Assembly (NCBI RefSeq): GCF_016901855.1
Contig: NZ_JACJKY010000002.1
Span: 124,001 to 188,000 of the forward strand
Length of the DNA stretch: 64,000 bases
Origin: Merdimmobilis hominis
GTDB taxonomy: Bacteria; Bacillota; Clostridia; Oscillospirales; Ruminococcaceae
Direction: 5' to 3'
Made by a program: the position numbers and the translations under genes. Numbering within the stretch: the stretch's first letter is position 1; every line of letters starts with the position of its first letter. Below, in pieces: positions 19,680 to 29,723 of this stretch. Under the pieces are notes generated by a model, which was not told the DNA's origin, did not search any database, and was given only the letters and a program-made list of their open reading frames with translations.

Positions 19680-19715
19680 GGATCGGGCGGCAGGCTCGGT
19701 CCTTTTGTTTTGTTT
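19680..19715 (+). terminator. Terminator or attenuator between jag and mnmE
   Basis: GGATCGGGC pairs with GCTCGGTCC (9 bp with two G-T pairs), followed by TTTTGTTTTGTTT. It ends only 9 nt before the mnmE ribosome binding site, so mnmE transcription depends on read-through or on a promoter I could not identify. Confidence 0.7.
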
Positions 19716-19734
19716 AAAGAAAGGAGAACGTATC

Positions 19735-21099
19735 ATGGCACAGACGATTGCGGCAGTATCAACGGCAGTAGCGCCGGCAGGCGTTTCGATGATCCGCATT
19801 TCGGGCGATGAAGCGCTCGAGGTGGCATCGCGCGTGTTTGTTCCGGCGGGAAAGAAAACGCTGTTTGACTGCAAGGGCTATGAAGCGCTGTTTGGTACGG
19901 TGCAACAAGACGGTGCGGTGATCGACCAGGCGGTGGCGCTTGTGTTTTTGGCGCCGCACAGCTATACAGGAGAAACGGTCGTGGAGATTTCATGCCACGG
20001 CGGCATTTATGTGACAAGAGCGGTTCTGCGTGCTGTGCTCGAAAGCGGTGCACGCCTTGCACAACCGGGTGAATTTACAAAGCGCGCCTTTTTAAACGGA
20101 AAACTGAGCCTCACACAGGCAGAGGCGGTCATCGATTTGATCGAAGCGAAAACGCGCGATGCGTCGAAGGCGGCAACGAGTCAGCTTTCAGGCGTGCTCG
20201 GCAAAAAAATCAACAGTGTTAAAGATCAGTTGTTGAAACTTGCGGCGCATCTGTCGGCGTGGGTCGACTATCCCGAGGATGAAATCCCTGAGGTGGATGA
20301 GAGTGAAATCGTCGAAACGGCACAGACATGTTATGATGAAATCTGTGCATTGCTCGATACGTATGACGCGGGACGGCTCATCCGCGAGGGCATTGATACC
20401 GTCATTGTCGGCAAACCGAACGTCGGCAAATCGACGCTCATGAATACGCTTGCACGCTATGAGCGCAGTATTGTCACTGATATTGCCGGAACGACGCGTG
20501 ACGTGGTAGAGGAGTCCGTGCGGCTCGGCGATTTGCTTTTGCGGCTGTCAGATACGGCAGGTATTCGCGAAACGGACGACCGTGTGGAGCAGATCGGTGT
20601 TTCGATTGCAAAACAGCGGCTTGCGGAAGCGTCGCTCGTGCTGGCGGTGTTTGACGGCTCGTCTGACTGGAGCGAAGAGGATGAGGAGCTGATTCTCATG
20701 ACAGCAGACCGTCCGACTGTCGCGATTGTCAATAAAAATGACCTGCCGTCTAAAACGAATATGGAAAAGATTCAACAATCGTTCGATTCGATTGTTGAAA
20801 TCTCGGCGCGTGAGGAATCGGCGGCAAAGAGTCTTGAAGAAGCAATCCGTAAAAAGCTGTCGATGGAGCAAATCGATCCGACTGCACCGATGCTTGCAAA
20901 CGAGCGTCAAAGAAGCTGTGCGATTGCGGCAAAAGAATCGCTTGCAGGCGTGCTTGCAGCAGTGCGTGACGGCATGACATTTGACGCAGTGACCGTCTTG
21001 GTCGAGGAAGCCATCGAAGCGATTCTGACGCTCTCGGGTGAACGTGTGACCGAAGCGGTTGTCGATCAGGTCTTTTCGAATTTCTGTGTAGGAAAGTGA
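19735..21099 (+). CDS. mnmE: tRNA modification GTPase MnmE (TrmE)
   Basis: 454 aa. The N-terminal TrmE domain has SYTGETVVEISCHGG and the G domain has G1 GKPNVGKST, G3 DTAG and G4 NKND. The C-terminus ends in CVGK, the variant of the C-(I/V)-G-K motif essential for activity. With MnmG it forms the cmnm5 group on wobble U34 of tRNAs. The start ATG at 19735 has AAAGGAG upstream. An earlier in-frame ATG lies within the preceding terminator. mnmG follows after 9 nt. Confidence 0.97.
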   Translation: MAQTIAAVSTAVAPAGVSMIRISGDEALEVASRVFVPAGKKTLFDCKGYEALFGTVQQDGAVIDQAVALVFLAPHSYTGETVVEISCHGGIYVTRAVLRAVLESGARLAQPGEFTKRAFLNGKLSLTQAEAVIDLIEAKTRDASKAATSQLSGVLGKKINSVKDQLLKLAAHLSAWVDYPEDEIPEVDESEIVETAQTCYDEICALLDTYDAGRLIREGIDTVIVGKPNVGKSTLMNTLARYERSIVTDIAGTTRDVVEESVRLGDLLLRLSDTAGIRETDDRVEQIGVSIAKQRLAEASLVLAVFDGSSDWSEEDEELILMTADRPTVAIVNKNDLPSKTNMEKIQQSFDSIVEISAREESAAKSLEEAIRKKLSMEQIDPTAPMLANERQRSCAIAAKESLAGVLAAVRDGMTFDAVTVLVEEAIEAILTLSGERVTEAVVDQVFSNFCVGK

Positions 21100-21108
21100 G
21101 GAAACGTT

Positions 21109-22992
21109 ATGTCATATCCAATGGGAACGTATGATATCGCGGTGATCGGTGCGGGACATGCCGGCGTGGAAGCGGCGCTTGCAGCATCACGGCTTGGACT
21201 GCGTACCATTTTGTTTACATTGACGCTCGATGCGGTGGCAAATATGCCGTGCAATCCGTCGATCGGCGGTACGGCAAAGGGACACTTGGTGCGTGAAATT
21301 GACGCACTGGGCGGCGAGATGGGCAAAGCGGCCGATGCGACGTTTTTGATGAGCCGTATGCTCAACCGCGGAAAAGGTCCCGCTGTGCACAGCTTGCGTG
21401 TCCAGAGCGACCGGCGTGCGTATCACGTTTATATGAAACAAAAAATTGAAGAACAGGAAAATTTGTGGCTGAAACAGGATGAAATCACTGCCGTTCATGT
21501 GGATGACGCACATCATGTCTGTGCCGTGGAAACGAAGCTGGGTGCCGTTTATGAAGTAAAAGCGGCGATTGTTTGCAGCGGAACGTATCAGCGTGCGATG
21601 ATTCATGTCGGTGAGGTGTCGTATGCGAGCGGGCCGGATGCTGTTGCCCCGAGTATCGGTTTGACCGATTGCCTGCGGGAGCTTGGCATTACGATTCGGC
21701 GGTTTAAAACAGGAACACCGTGCCGTATCAACCGCAGAAGCATTGATTTTTCAAAACTCGAAGTGCAGGAGGGTGACAATCCGGTCGTGCCATTTTCGTT
21801 TGAAACGAAACAGCCGCTTCACAACCAGGTTGTCTGCCATATGGGCTATACAAATGCGCAGACGCACGAGGTGATTCGTCAGAATCTGCATCGGTCGCCG
21901 ATTTACAGCGGACGGATTTCCGGCATCGGCCCGCGGTATTGCCCAAGCTTTGAGGATAAAGTCGTTCGCTTTTCAGAAAAGCCGCGTCATCAGCTGTTTG
22001 TTGAGCCGATGGGCCTGGATACCGACGAGATGTATATGCAGGGCATGTCATCCTCACTGCCGGAGGACGTGCAGCTGGCGTTCATCCGCACGATTGCAGG
22101 ATTTGAACACGCGGAAATTATGCGCAACGCCTATGCAATCGAATACGACTGCTGTGATCCGCTGGAACTGCTGCCGACGCTCGAATTTAAGGCGGTGAAA
22201 GGCTTGTACGGTGCCGGACAGTTCAACGGTACTTCCGGCTATGAGGAAGCGGCGGCACAGGGACTGATTGCGGGCATCAATGCGGCGCGCACGATTCAGG
22301 GAAAAGAACCGGTGGTGCTTGACCGTGCAAGTTCGTATATCGGGACACTGATTGACGATTTGACGGTGAAAGGCTGTTCCGATCCGTATCGTATGATGAC
22401 TTCGCGCAGTGAGTATCGCTTGATTTTGCGTCAGGATAATGCTGACAAGCGGCTGACACCGCTTGGCTATGAGATCGGATTGATCAGCAAAGAACGATAT
22501 GAAGGATTTGAAGAGAAAGTGCGTCAGATTGATGCGGAGATTGCTCGCGTGGAAAAACAGACGATTTCGCCGAGTGACGCGCTCAATGCAATGCTTGTTT
22601 CACGTGAAACATCACCGGTGTCGACCGGCGTGCGTGCCGCTGATTTGATTCGCCGGCCGCAGCTCTCTTATCGTGATGTGATGCAGTTCGATCCGAATGC
22701 ACCGGAGCTGTCTTCTGAAGTGTGTGAACAGGTTGAAATTGAATTAAAATATGCAGGCTACATTCAAAAGCAGCTTTCTCAGGTAAATGAAATGCGGAAG
22801 CTGGAAGCACGGAAACTGCCGCAGGATGTGGATTACAATACGCTGATCGGATTGAGCCTCGAGGCACGCGAAAAGCTTCAGAAGGTGAAACCGCTCAATA
22901 TTGGACAGGCATCGCGTATTTCGGGTGTCAGTCCGGCGGATATTTCGGTGCTTTTGGTATGGTTACAGCAGAGAGGAGGATATCAGCAATGA
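21109..22992 (+). CDS. mnmG: tRNA uridine-5-carboxymethylaminomethyl modification enzyme MnmG (GidA)
   Basis: 627 aa. The FAD-binding motif is [20 protein letters not shown], followed by the GidA signature [15 protein letters not shown] and the C-terminal helical MnmE-binding domain. It is the FAD-dependent partner of MnmE. The start ATG follows GTGAGG. The stop codon overlaps the rsmG start as ATGA. The coding sequence also carries a perfect parS site at 22596-22611. Confidence 0.97.
   Translation: MSYPMGTYDIAVIGAGHAGVEAALAASRLGLRTILFTLTLDAVANMPCNPSIGGTAKGHLVREIDALGGEMGKAADATFLMSRMLNRGKGPAVHSLRVQSDRRAYHVYMKQKIEEQENLWLKQDEITAVHVDDAHHVCAVETKLGAVYEVKAAIVCSGTYQRAMIHVGEVSYASGPDAVAPSIGLTDCLRELGITIRRFKTGTPCRINRRSIDFSKLEVQEGDNPVVPFSFETKQPLHNQVVCHMGYTNAQTHEVIRQNLHRSPIYSGRISGIGPRYCPSFEDKVVRFSEKPRHQLFVEPMGLDTDEMYMQGMSSSLPEDVQLAFIRTIAGFEHAEIMRNAYAIEYDCCDPLELLPTLEFKAVKGLYGAGQFNGTSGYEEAAAQGLIAGINAARTIQGKEPVVLDRASSYIGTLIDDLTVKGCSDPYRMMTSRSEYRLILRQDNADKRLTPLGYEIGLISKERYEGFEEKVRQIDAEIARVEKQTISPSDALNAMLVSRETSPVSTGVRAADLIRRPQLSYRDVMQFDPNAPELSSEVCEQVEIELKYAGYIQKQLSQVNEMRKLEARKLPQDVDYNTLIGLSLEAREKLQKVKPLNIGQASRISGVSPADISVLLVWLQQRGGYQQ
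22596..22611. promoter_or_regulatory. parS: parS centromere site (inside mnmG)
   Basis: TGTTTCACGTGAAACA, the exact 16-bp palindrome bound by Firmicutes ParB (Spo0J). It lies inside the mnmG coding region and upstream of the noc-parA-parB genes. Confidence 0.95.
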
Positions 22993-23702
22993 TCGATCAG
23001 GAAAAATTGATTGCGCTGTTTGGTGAAGCAAATATCTTCGTAACACCGGAACAAGCGTCGCAGTTTGACGCATATGCGCAGATTCTGGTGGAGTGGAACG
23101 AAAAAATGAATCTGACGGCGATTACTGCACCGGACGAAATCATCGTGAAGCATTTTCTTGACAGTGCTTTGCTTCTTTCCCATGCCGCAGTTGCAGACCA
23201 TGCATCGATGATCGATGTGGGTACCGGCGCGGGATTTCCGTCCGTGCCATGTGCAATTTTGCGTCCGGACATAAAACTCACGCTGCTCGACAGCCTCAAT
23301 AAACGCATTGCATTTTTAAGTCATCTGACCGCTTCCATCGGCGTGCAGGCAGAATGCATTCATGCACGTGCAGAGGAGGGCGGCCGTCAGAAAGAATTGC
23401 GGGAACAGTTTGATGTGGCAACTGCACGTGCGGTTGCGCATTTACGGGAGCTGAGTGAATACTGCTTACCATTTGTAAAGGTCGGCGGCATGTTTTTAGC
23501 GCTCAAAGGTCCGGAAATGGAACAGGAACTGACCGAAGCAAAAACGGCAATTCGACTGCTCGGCGGAAAAATCAAAGAAGTGAAGTCGTATACATTGCCG
23601 GACGGTAGTGGCAGAACGCTTGTGATGATTGAAAAAATATCGCAGACACCGACAAAATATCCGCGTCCCAGCGCAAAAATCAAAAAGCAGCCGCTTGTTT
23701 GA
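22989..23702 (+). CDS. rsmG: 16S rRNA (guanine-N7) methyltransferase RsmG (GidB)
   Basis: 237 aa. The SAM-binding motif is [16 protein letters not shown] near residue 76, with an N-terminal W-N-E-K-M-N-L-T segment typical of GidB. It methylates the 530-loop guanine of 16S rRNA, and loss gives low-level streptomycin resistance in other bacteria. The start ATG overlaps the mnmG stop codon and has GAGAGGAGG upstream. The lysine-rich C-terminal tail (about 220-237) is longer than usual. Confidence 0.95.
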   Translation: MIDQEKLIALFGEANIFVTPEQASQFDAYAQILVEWNEKMNLTAITAPDEIIVKHFLDSALLLSHAAVADHASMIDVGTGAGFPSVPCAILRPDIKLTLLDSLNKRIAFLSHLTASIGVQAECIHARAEEGGRQKELREQFDVATARAVAHLRELSEYCLPFVKVGGMFLALKGPEMEQELTEAKTAIRLLGGKIKEVKSYTLPDGSGRTLVMIEKISQTPTKYPRPSAKIKKQPLV

Positions 23703-23770
23703 CATACTGATTGTCGAAAAAGCGCAAGCAATGTCAATAGAAAATACTGGAAATTAAAACACTTCTGTGG

Positions 23771-23776
23771 TATACT
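23771..23776 (+). promoter_or_regulatory. Probable -10 box of the noc promoter
   Basis: TATACT in the context CTGTGGTATACT, about 45 nt upstream of noc. The same GTGGTATACT word recurs 1 kb downstream in front of parA (24773-24781), which suggests that the two genes share promoter type. No convincing -35 box is visible at either. Confidence 0.5.
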
Positions 23777-23821
23777 CTGCATTGTAGAAAGGACAAGCAG
23801 GGTCCACGGAGGTGTTTTTTT

Positions 23822-24622
23822 ATGAAAGGAATCGGACTTAAAACAATCAATCGCGTGGTATTGATTCCGCCGGAACAGGTGGAACCGAATCCTGCACAGC
23901 CGCGTGTTGATTTTTCCGAAGAAGAATTGCATGCGCTTTCTGACAGTATCAAACAAAACGGATTGCTTCAGCCGATCACTGTCCGGCGGATTGCCGGCGG
24001 AAAATATCAGCTGATTTCAGGCGAACGCCGGCTTCGTGCCAGCATATTGGCAGGACTTTCGGCAGTTCCGAGTATTATTATGGATACATCGGACCGGCAG
24101 GCGGCTATTTTTGCGCTGATCGAAAATATTGAGCGGCAAAACCTCAACTATTTTGAAGAGGCGGCTGCAATTAAAAATCTTATCACCGAATGGGGTGTAT
24201 CGCAGCAGGAGGTGGGCGAGCGGCTCGGAAAAGCACAGCCGACCATCGCAAATAAAATCCGGCTGCTTCGGTTTTCAGAAGAAGAACGTGTGGCACTGCT
24301 TACAAACCGAATTCCTGAACGGCATGCGCGGGCACTGATTTGTTTGGCAGGTACACCGCAGTTTTTGCAGGCAGTTACGCGGATTGCAGAGCATAACCTG
24401 TCAGCAGAAGAAGCCGAGCATATGGCAAAGCTGCTTGAACAACAGCTTGAACAGCCAAAAGTGCATCGAAAACGAAAAAAACCGATTATCAAGGATGTTC
24501 GCATCTTTTTGAATACGATTGATCGTGCGATCACGACGATGAGTGAAAGCGGCGTGGATGTGACATATGAACGAAACGATTCCGATACTTGTATTGAATA
24601 CGTCGTCCGCATTCCCATTTGA
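23822..24622 (+). CDS. noc: Nucleoid occlusion protein Noc (ParB-like)
   Basis: 266 aa ParB-family CTPase and DNA-binding protein. The N-terminal ParB domain has PNPAQPRVDF and the CTP-binding ISGERRLRAS. The helix-turn-helix is around SQQEVGERLGKAQPTIANKI. The position after rsmG and before parA, and the presence of a second family member (parB) downstream, fit Noc, which blocks FtsZ assembly over the chromosome while tethered to the membrane. I did not find a Bacillus-type Noc binding site (ATTTCCCGGGAAAT), but only this window was searched. The start ATG follows GGAGGTG. Confidence 0.9.
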   Translation: MKGIGLKTINRVVLIPPEQVEPNPAQPRVDFSEEELHALSDSIKQNGLLQPITVRRIAGGKYQLISGERRLRASILAGLSAVPSIIMDTSDRQAAIFALIENIERQNLNYFEEAAAIKNLITEWGVSQQEVGERLGKAQPTIANKIRLLRFSEEERVALLTNRIPERHARALICLAGTPQFLQAVTRIAEHNLSAEEAEHMAKLLEQQLEQPKVHRKRKKPIIKDVRIFLNTIDRAITTMSESGVDVTYERNDSDTCIEYVVRIPI

Positions 24623-24673
24623 TTTCGAGGAAACCCCTTGAAATAAACAAAACTACCCATTCCCCAAACCGAC

Positions 24674-24710
24674 AAAATGCGTCCGGAACCTTCCGGGCGC
24701 ATTTTGTTTT
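24674..24710 (+). terminator. Terminator after noc
   Basis: AAAATGCG-T-CCGGAA pairs with TTCCGG-G-CGCATTTT (15 bp with one T-G pair), followed by GTTTTG. The terminator abuts a parS site at 24710. Confidence 0.8.
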
Positions 24711-24725
24711 GTTTCACATGAAACA
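24710..24725. promoter_or_regulatory. parS: parS site 1 upstream of parA
   Basis: TGTTTCACATGAAACA, one mismatch from the consensus parS palindrome, in the noc-parA gap. Confidence 0.88.
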
Positions 24726-24734
24726 TTTTTTGAT

Positions 24735-24750
24735 TGTTTCATGTGAAACA
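24735..24750. promoter_or_regulatory. parS: parS site 2 upstream of parA
   Basis: TGTTTCATGTGAAACA, one mismatch from the consensus, 25 bp from the neighbouring parS site and therefore on nearly the same helix face minus half a turn. It lies close to the parA promoter and may allow ParB autoregulation. Confidence 0.88.
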
Positions 24751-24810
24751 TCTTTTCATTCAAAAGGAAGTGTGGTATACTGAAAAAAGAACAAACAAAG
24801 GAGGAGAACC

Positions 24811-25593
24811 ATGGGGAAAATTATTGCGGTAGCAAATCAGAAAGGCGGCGTCGGAAAAACGACATCGACTGTCAATTTGGCCGCATGTGTGGGACAGCTC
24901 AGAAAAAAAGTCCTGCTGATCGATATTGATCCGCAGGGAAACGCAACGAGCGGTGTCGGAATCAATAAACGTGCCGTGGAAGCGTCTTCCTATGATTTGT
25001 TGATCGGTACGGCAAAGGCGGAGGACGTGATTTTAAAAACGTCATTCAAAAATTTGTCAGTGATTCCGTCAAATATTCAGTTGGCCGGTGCTGAAATTGA
25101 ACTTGTGGATATGGAAGACCGCGTGAATATGCTAAAAAAGGCGATTGCCGCGCAGAAAGAGCGGTTTGACTATATCTTCATCGACTGTCCGCCGTCGCTC
25201 GGACTGATTACACTGAATGCGCTGACTGCTTGCGATACGCTGTTCATTCCGATTCAGTGTGAATATTATGCGCTCGAGGGTCTGTCTCAGCTGATGGCAA
25301 CCGTGCGTCAGGTCAAGCGGCTGTATAATCCGAACATTGATTTGGAAGGCGTGCTGCTTACAATGTATGACGGGAGATTAAACTTAACGGCACAGGTGTT
25401 GTCCGAAGTCAAAAAATATTACGGGGAAAAGGTCTACAAAACGACGATTCCGCGAAATGTGCGTCTGTCGGAGGCGCCAAGCTATGGACAGCCCGTCTTT
25501 TATTATGACAAATCTTCATCGGGAACAAGAGCCTATATGGAACTTGCAAATGAATTTATGAAACGAAATAAGGAGGCGAGCAAATGGCAGTAA
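24811..25593 (+). CDS. parA: Chromosome partitioning ATPase ParA (Soj)
   Basis: 260 aa with the deviant Walker A KGGVGKTTSTVNLAA, Walker A' and Walker B motifs (IDIDPQGN, FIDCPPSLG) and the switch region VRLSEAPSYG. It binds ATP and DNA nonspecifically, and its hydrolysis is stimulated by ParB on parS. In B. subtilis Soj also controls DnaA. The start ATG follows GGAGGAG. It overlaps parB by 10 nt. Confidence 0.97.
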   Translation: MGKIIAVANQKGGVGKTTSTVNLAACVGQLRKKVLLIDIDPQGNATSGVGINKRAVEASSYDLLIGTAKAEDVILKTSFKNLSVIPSNIQLAGAEIELVDMEDRVNMLKKAIAAQKERFDYIFIDCPPSLGLITLNALTACDTLFIPIQCEYYALEGLSQLMATVRQVKRLYNPNIDLEGVLLTMYDGRLNLTAQVLSEVKKYYGEKVYKTTIPRNVRLSEAPSYGQPVFYYDKSSSGTRAYMELANEFMKRNKEASKWQ

Positions 25594-26453
25594 AAAAGGG
25601 ACTTGGAAAAGGGTTGGATGCGCTGTTTTTGGACAATGCGACAGAGACATCTGAAAGCGGTGTGCAGACCATTTTGCTGAGTGACATTACACCGAACCGC
25701 TCGCAGCCGCGAAAAGTATTTGAAGACGAACCGCTTCAGGAACTCGCGGAATCGATTCGCGAGCACGGACTCATTCAGCCGCTTTTGGTGCGTCCGCTGC
25801 CGGAGGGCGGTTATCAGATCGTTGCAGGTGAGCGGCGTTACCGTGCGAGCCGGATGGCAGGACTGCGGGAAGTGCCGGTGATTATCCGTGAGCTTGACGA
25901 TCAGAAAACGATGGAACTCGCACTGATCGAAAACCTGCAGCGGGAAAACTTAAATCCGATGGAAGAAGCTGCAGGCTATCAGGAGCTTATGGAGACATAC
26001 GGCATGACACAGGCGGATGTGGCAAAAAGCGTTGGAAAATCGCGGTCTGCCGTTGCAAATACACTGCGTCTTTTGAATTTGCCGCAAAAAGTCATGGATT
26101 ATGTGAAAAACGGACAGCTTTCTTCCGGTCATGCGCGTGCAATTTTGGCGTTTGAAGAGGAAGAACGCATGTGCAAAGTCGCAGAAGAAGCCGTGCAGAA
26201 GGGATTAAACGTCCGTGAAATTGAGCGGATGAGCAAAAAAGCCGCATCTTCAGAGAAAAAGAACCATGCACCGGCATTCCGGGACAGCTTTTTCGATGAA
26301 ATGGAGATTGCACTGCGCGAGGAACTCCATCGAAGCATTAAAATTACAAGCGACGGAGAAAAAGGAACGCTTACAATTTCGTTTTACAGCAAAGAGGAGC
26401 TTAGCGATATTGCTTCCCGGCTTGCTTTAATCAAACAGTATAAACCATATTAA
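25584..26453 (+). CDS. parB: Chromosome partitioning protein ParB (Spo0J)
   Basis: 289 aa. It begins with KKGLGKGLDALF, the N-terminal ParA-stimulating segment. The ParB domain has PNRSQPRKVFED and the CTP-binding AGERRYRASRMAGL, followed by ENLQRENLNPMEEA. The helix-turn-helix around TQADVAKSVGKSRSAVANTL is followed by a C-terminal dimerisation domain. It loads on the parS sites nearby, spreads as a CTP clamp and recruits SMC. The gene overlaps the end of parA. Confidence 0.97.
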   Translation: MAVKKGLGKGLDALFLDNATETSESGVQTILLSDITPNRSQPRKVFEDEPLQELAESIREHGLIQPLLVRPLPEGGYQIVAGERRYRASRMAGLREVPVIIRELDDQKTMELALIENLQRENLNPMEEAAGYQELMETYGMTQADVAKSVGKSRSAVANTLRLLNLPQKVMDYVKNGQLSSGHARAILAFEEEERMCKVAEEAVQKGLNVREIERMSKKAASSEKKNHAPAFRDSFFDEMEIALREELHRSIKITSDGEKGTLTISFYSKEELSDIASRLALIKQYKPY

Positions 26454-26473
26454 AAAAAGGAAGGTTATCAGTT

Positions 26474-27757
26474 ATGCTGGATATTCGAATGATCCGCGAA
26501 AACCCGGAAAAAGTAAAACAAGGAATGAAAAAACGCTGTTTGGAACTCGATTCTGTGGTCGACAGCATTTTGGAAATTGACGTGAAACGCCGTGAGCTCT
26601 CGACAAAGACCGATCAGATGAAGAGCGAGCAGAACAGCGCAAGCAAGCAGATTCCGATGCTCAAAAAACAGGGACAGGATGTTTCTGAGATTTTGGCAAA
26701 AATGAAAACGCTGTCCGATGAGATCACTAAAAATGCGGCAGAGGTGGCAAAACTCGAAGAACAGCAGAAAGAACTGCTTTTAAGCCTTGCAAATATGCCG
26801 GATGAAGATTTGAAAGAAGGCGGCAAAGAGAACAACGTGCCGATTCGTACCTTCCTTGAAAAACCGGAATTTTCGTTTGAGCCGAAAAACCATGTCGAGC
26901 TGTGTGAATCCCTTGGTCTGATTGACTATGAGCGCGGCGCAAAATTGGCAGGTGCAGGCTCCTGGGTATACCGTGGATGGGGTGCACGGCTTGAATGGGC
27001 GCTTCTTAACTTCTTTATTGAAGAACATGTTGCAGACGGCTATGAGTTTATTCTGCCGCCGCATATGCTCAACTATGAGTGCGGCTATACTGCCGGCCAG
27101 TTCCCGAAATTCGCCGATGAGGTGTATAAAATCGCGAACCCGACAAGCGAAGTGGCAAAATTCATGCTGCCGACCGCAGAAACAGCACTTGTCAACCTGC
27201 ACCGCGACGAAATTCTCAATCTTTCAGAGCTGCCCTGCAAATATATCGCGTATACACCGTGCTACCGCAGAGAAGCAGGCAGTTATCGTTCGGAAGAACG
27301 CGGCATGATCCGCGGCCACCAGTTCAACAAAGTGGAAATGGTGCAGTATACAACAGAGGACGGCTCGGATGCAGCATTTGAAGAGCTCGTCGGCAAAGCA
27401 GAGCGCCTTGTGCAGAAGCTGGGTCTCCATCATCAGGTATCGAAGCTTGCAGCAGGCGACGTTTCCTTCTCGATGGCACGCACCTATGACATCGAAGTCT
27501 GGATTCCGAGCATGGGCATCTACAAAGAAGTCAGCTCCGCATCGAATGCGCGTGATTATCAGGCACGCCGCGGCAATATGCGTTATCGCGGTGAGGACAA
27601 AAAACTGCATTTTGTCCATACACTCAACGCATCGGGCCTTGCAACCAGCCGTTTGATTCCGGCAATCGTCGAGCAGTATCAGAATGAAGACGGCTCTGTC
27701 ACCGTTCCGGAAGTGCTCCGTAAATATATGGGTATCGACCGCATTACAAAAGAATAA
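26474..27757 (+). CDS. serS: Seryl-tRNA synthetase
   Basis: 427 aa class II synthetase. The N-terminal long coiled-coil tRNA-binding arm (about 30-100, rich in K/E) is followed by the catalytic domain with motif 2 PCYRREAGSYRSEERGMIRGHQF and motif 3 LNASGLATSRLIPAIVE. It charges tRNA-Ser with serine in the cytoplasm. The start ATG follows AAGGAAGG. It is 20 nt downstream of parB and ends the origin-proximal operon at a strong terminator. Confidence 0.97.
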   Translation: MLDIRMIRENPEKVKQGMKKRCLELDSVVDSILEIDVKRRELSTKTDQMKSEQNSASKQIPMLKKQGQDVSEILAKMKTLSDEITKNAAEVAKLEEQQKELLLSLANMPDEDLKEGGKENNVPIRTFLEKPEFSFEPKNHVELCESLGLIDYERGAKLAGAGSWVYRGWGARLEWALLNFFIEEHVADGYEFILPPHMLNYECGYTAGQFPKFADEVYKIANPTSEVAKFMLPTAETALVNLHRDEILNLSELPCKYIAYTPCYRREAGSYRSEERGMIRGHQFNKVEMVQYTTEDGSDAAFEELVGKAERLVQKLGLHHQVSKLAAGDVSFSMARTYDIEVWIPSMGIYKEVSSASNARDYQARRGNMRYRGEDKKLHFVHTLNASGLATSRLIPAIVEQYQNEDGSVTVPEVLRKYMGIDRITKE

Positions 27758-27768
27758 GAAAGAACAAT

Positions 27769-27804
27769 AAAAAACGCCTATGGAACATTCCATAGGCGTT
27801 TTTT
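27769..27804 (+). terminator. Terminator after serS
   Basis: AAACGCCTATGGAA-CAT-TTCCATAGGCGTTT, a 14-bp perfect stem followed by TTT. The A-run on the 5' side may also serve the opposite strand. About 20 nt downstream lies TTGTGGAAAA, a DnaA-box-like word. Confidence 0.9.
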
Positions 27805-27863
27805 CAACCGATTATGCTGTGTGTTGTGGAAAACAAAGCAGTGTTTGCAGTTCAGTATATAAG

Positions 27864-29510
27864 TTAGGCGTCGATGCGTTTTGCGCGGCGCATTGCATGA
27901 TCGATATTTTTGCAGAAGTTTTCACTGCCGATTATCTGATATAAACCGGCCTTTTTGATGGCTTTCATCGGCTGTGCATTAACATGGGACAAAATCACAG
28001 TAATTCCTGATTTATGACAATCATCAACGAATTTTTTGATCTGACGGATCGCATCCGTATCCATCATCGGAACAGCGCCCATTCGCAGAATGACACACGT
28101 TGTAAACGATTTGGTACGAATGGTACGAAGCTGATCGGAAACGGCAAAAAACAGGGGACCATTAAGCTCGTATACGCTGATATGTTTGGGGACGGTCATC
28201 AGCGATTCGTCCGATTCATCGTCGGTGATGTCGGTGTACTTCCAGCTCTTGATGCGTGTTTCTTCGCTCATGCGCTTCATAAACAGCACGCATGCCATGA
28301 TAATACCAACCTCAATCGCTACGACCAAATCAAATACGACAGTCAGCAAAAAGGTGGAAACCATCACTAGAACATCGCTTTTCGGCGCTGTTTTTAACAG
28401 ATTGACAAACTGACGCCACTGGCACATGTTATATGCCACGCTGATTAAAATAGCGGCAATGGCCGGCATTGGGATATATGCGGCATATGGCATCAGTGCC
28501 ACCAAAACGATTAAAAGTACTACAGAATGGACAATTCCAGAAACCGGTGTTCTGCCGCCGTTTTTAATATTGGCAGCCGTTCTGGCGATTGCACCGGTTG
28601 CCGGAATACCGCCAAACAGCGCAGAACCGAGATTTGCGATGCCTTGTCCGATCAATTCCGTGTTGGAACGATGATGTTTTCCGATCATTCCGTCAGCGAC
28701 CACACAGGAAAGAAGCGATTCAATTCCCGCCAAAACAGCGATGGTAAGCGCATCCGGCAAAAGGGTAACAACGGTAGAAAACGACATCTGCGGCACATGA
28801 AGCGTTGGAAGCTTTCCGCTTACGGTAAACAAATCACCGATGGTGTTTACTTCCATGTCAAAACCGACAACCATAGCAATTGCGGCGGCAATGGCAATCA
28901 AAGATGCAGGAATTTTATCGAAAATTTTCGGCCAGATAATTAAAATAGCCAGACAGACCGCACCCACAACGATTGCCTGCCAATTCACCGTGGTGACATT
29001 TACAAAAAAGGCTTTGAGTTTTTCAATGGTTTCAATCGGAGATTCGCCGTTTTGATAGGTCACGCCAAAGAAATCCTTGAGCTGACCGAATAACAGTGTC
29101 ACTGCGATGCCGAATGTAAATCCGGTGGTAATCGTAAAGGGAATAAAGCGAATCAAGTTGCCGAGCTTTAAACATCCCATAATAATGAGGATGATGCCGG
29201 CCATAATGGTTGCAATCATCAAACCATCCGTGCCGTTTTTTGCAACGATTCCGGCGACAATGGTTGCAAAGGCGGCCGTCGGACCGGCGATTTGCACATT
29301 ACTGCCGCCAAACACCGCAGTGAGAAATCCTGCAATGATTGCCGTGTAGATACCGGCTTCGGGTGCGACGCCGGATGCAATCGCCAGCGCGATGGAAAGC
29401 GGCAGAGCAATGACCGCAACAATAATTCCTGAAATCAAATCCAAGCCAAACTGCTTTTTGCTGTAGCTTTTAAGATCTGAAAACAGCATCGGATGAAAAA
29501 TGTTTTTCAT
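27864..29510 (-). CDS. SulP family anion transporter with STAS domain
   Basis: 548 aa. The N-terminal membrane part of about 12-14 segments includes the SulP signature near GVAPEAGIYTAIIAGFLTA, and the GPTAAFATIVAG stretch in the anion pocket. The C-terminal STAS domain (about 430-540) is recognisable. SulP proteins move sulfate, bicarbonate or other anions, and the substrate is not predictable here. I chose the ATG at 29508-29510 because AAAGGA sits 9 nt upstream; the ATG three codons earlier is too close to it. It is transcribed alone, with no sulfate-assimilation or carbonic anhydrase gene nearby. Confidence 0.88.
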   Translation of the reverse strand: MKNIFHPMLFSDLKSYSKKQFGLDLISGIIVAVIALPLSIALAIASGVAPEAGIYTAIIAGFLTAVFGGSNVQIAGPTAAFATIVAGIVAKNGTDGLMIATIMAGIILIIMGCLKLGNLIRFIPFTITTGFTFGIAVTLLFGQLKDFFGVTYQNGESPIETIEKLKAFFVNVTTVNWQAIVVGAVCLAILIIWPKIFDKIPASLIAIAAAIAMVVGFDMEVNTIGDLFTVSGKLPTLHVPQMSFSTVVTLLPDALTIAVLAGIESLLSCVVADGMIGKHHRSNTELIGQGIANLGSALFGGIPATGAIARTAANIKNGGRTPVSGIVHSVVLLIVLVALMPYAAYIPMPAIAAILISVAYNMCQWRQFVNLLKTAPKSDVLVMVSTFLLTVVFDLVVAIEVGIIMACVLFMKRMSEETRIKSWKYTDITDDESDESLMTVPKHISVYELNGPLFFAVSDQLRTIRTKSFTTCVILRMGAVPMMDTDAIRQIKKFVDDCHKSGITVILSHVNAQPMKAIKKAGLYQIIGSENFCKNIDHAMRRAKRIDA

Positions 29511-29723
29511 GAAATACATTCCTTTCGCATTAGGGTAAGATCAATAACAAAATGAAAAAGATCAAGCCAAAAGGTAAGACACTTTTTCAACAGAAACAAT
29601 ATTTGGCTGTGGAAAAATAAAATCACTTCCGATTCTCGGCGGCAAAGCTGACCGCGCTGTTCTTGACACACTGGCATCAGTGATACGACAGAGAAAACCA
29701 AAGAATAAATATCTAGAAAGACT

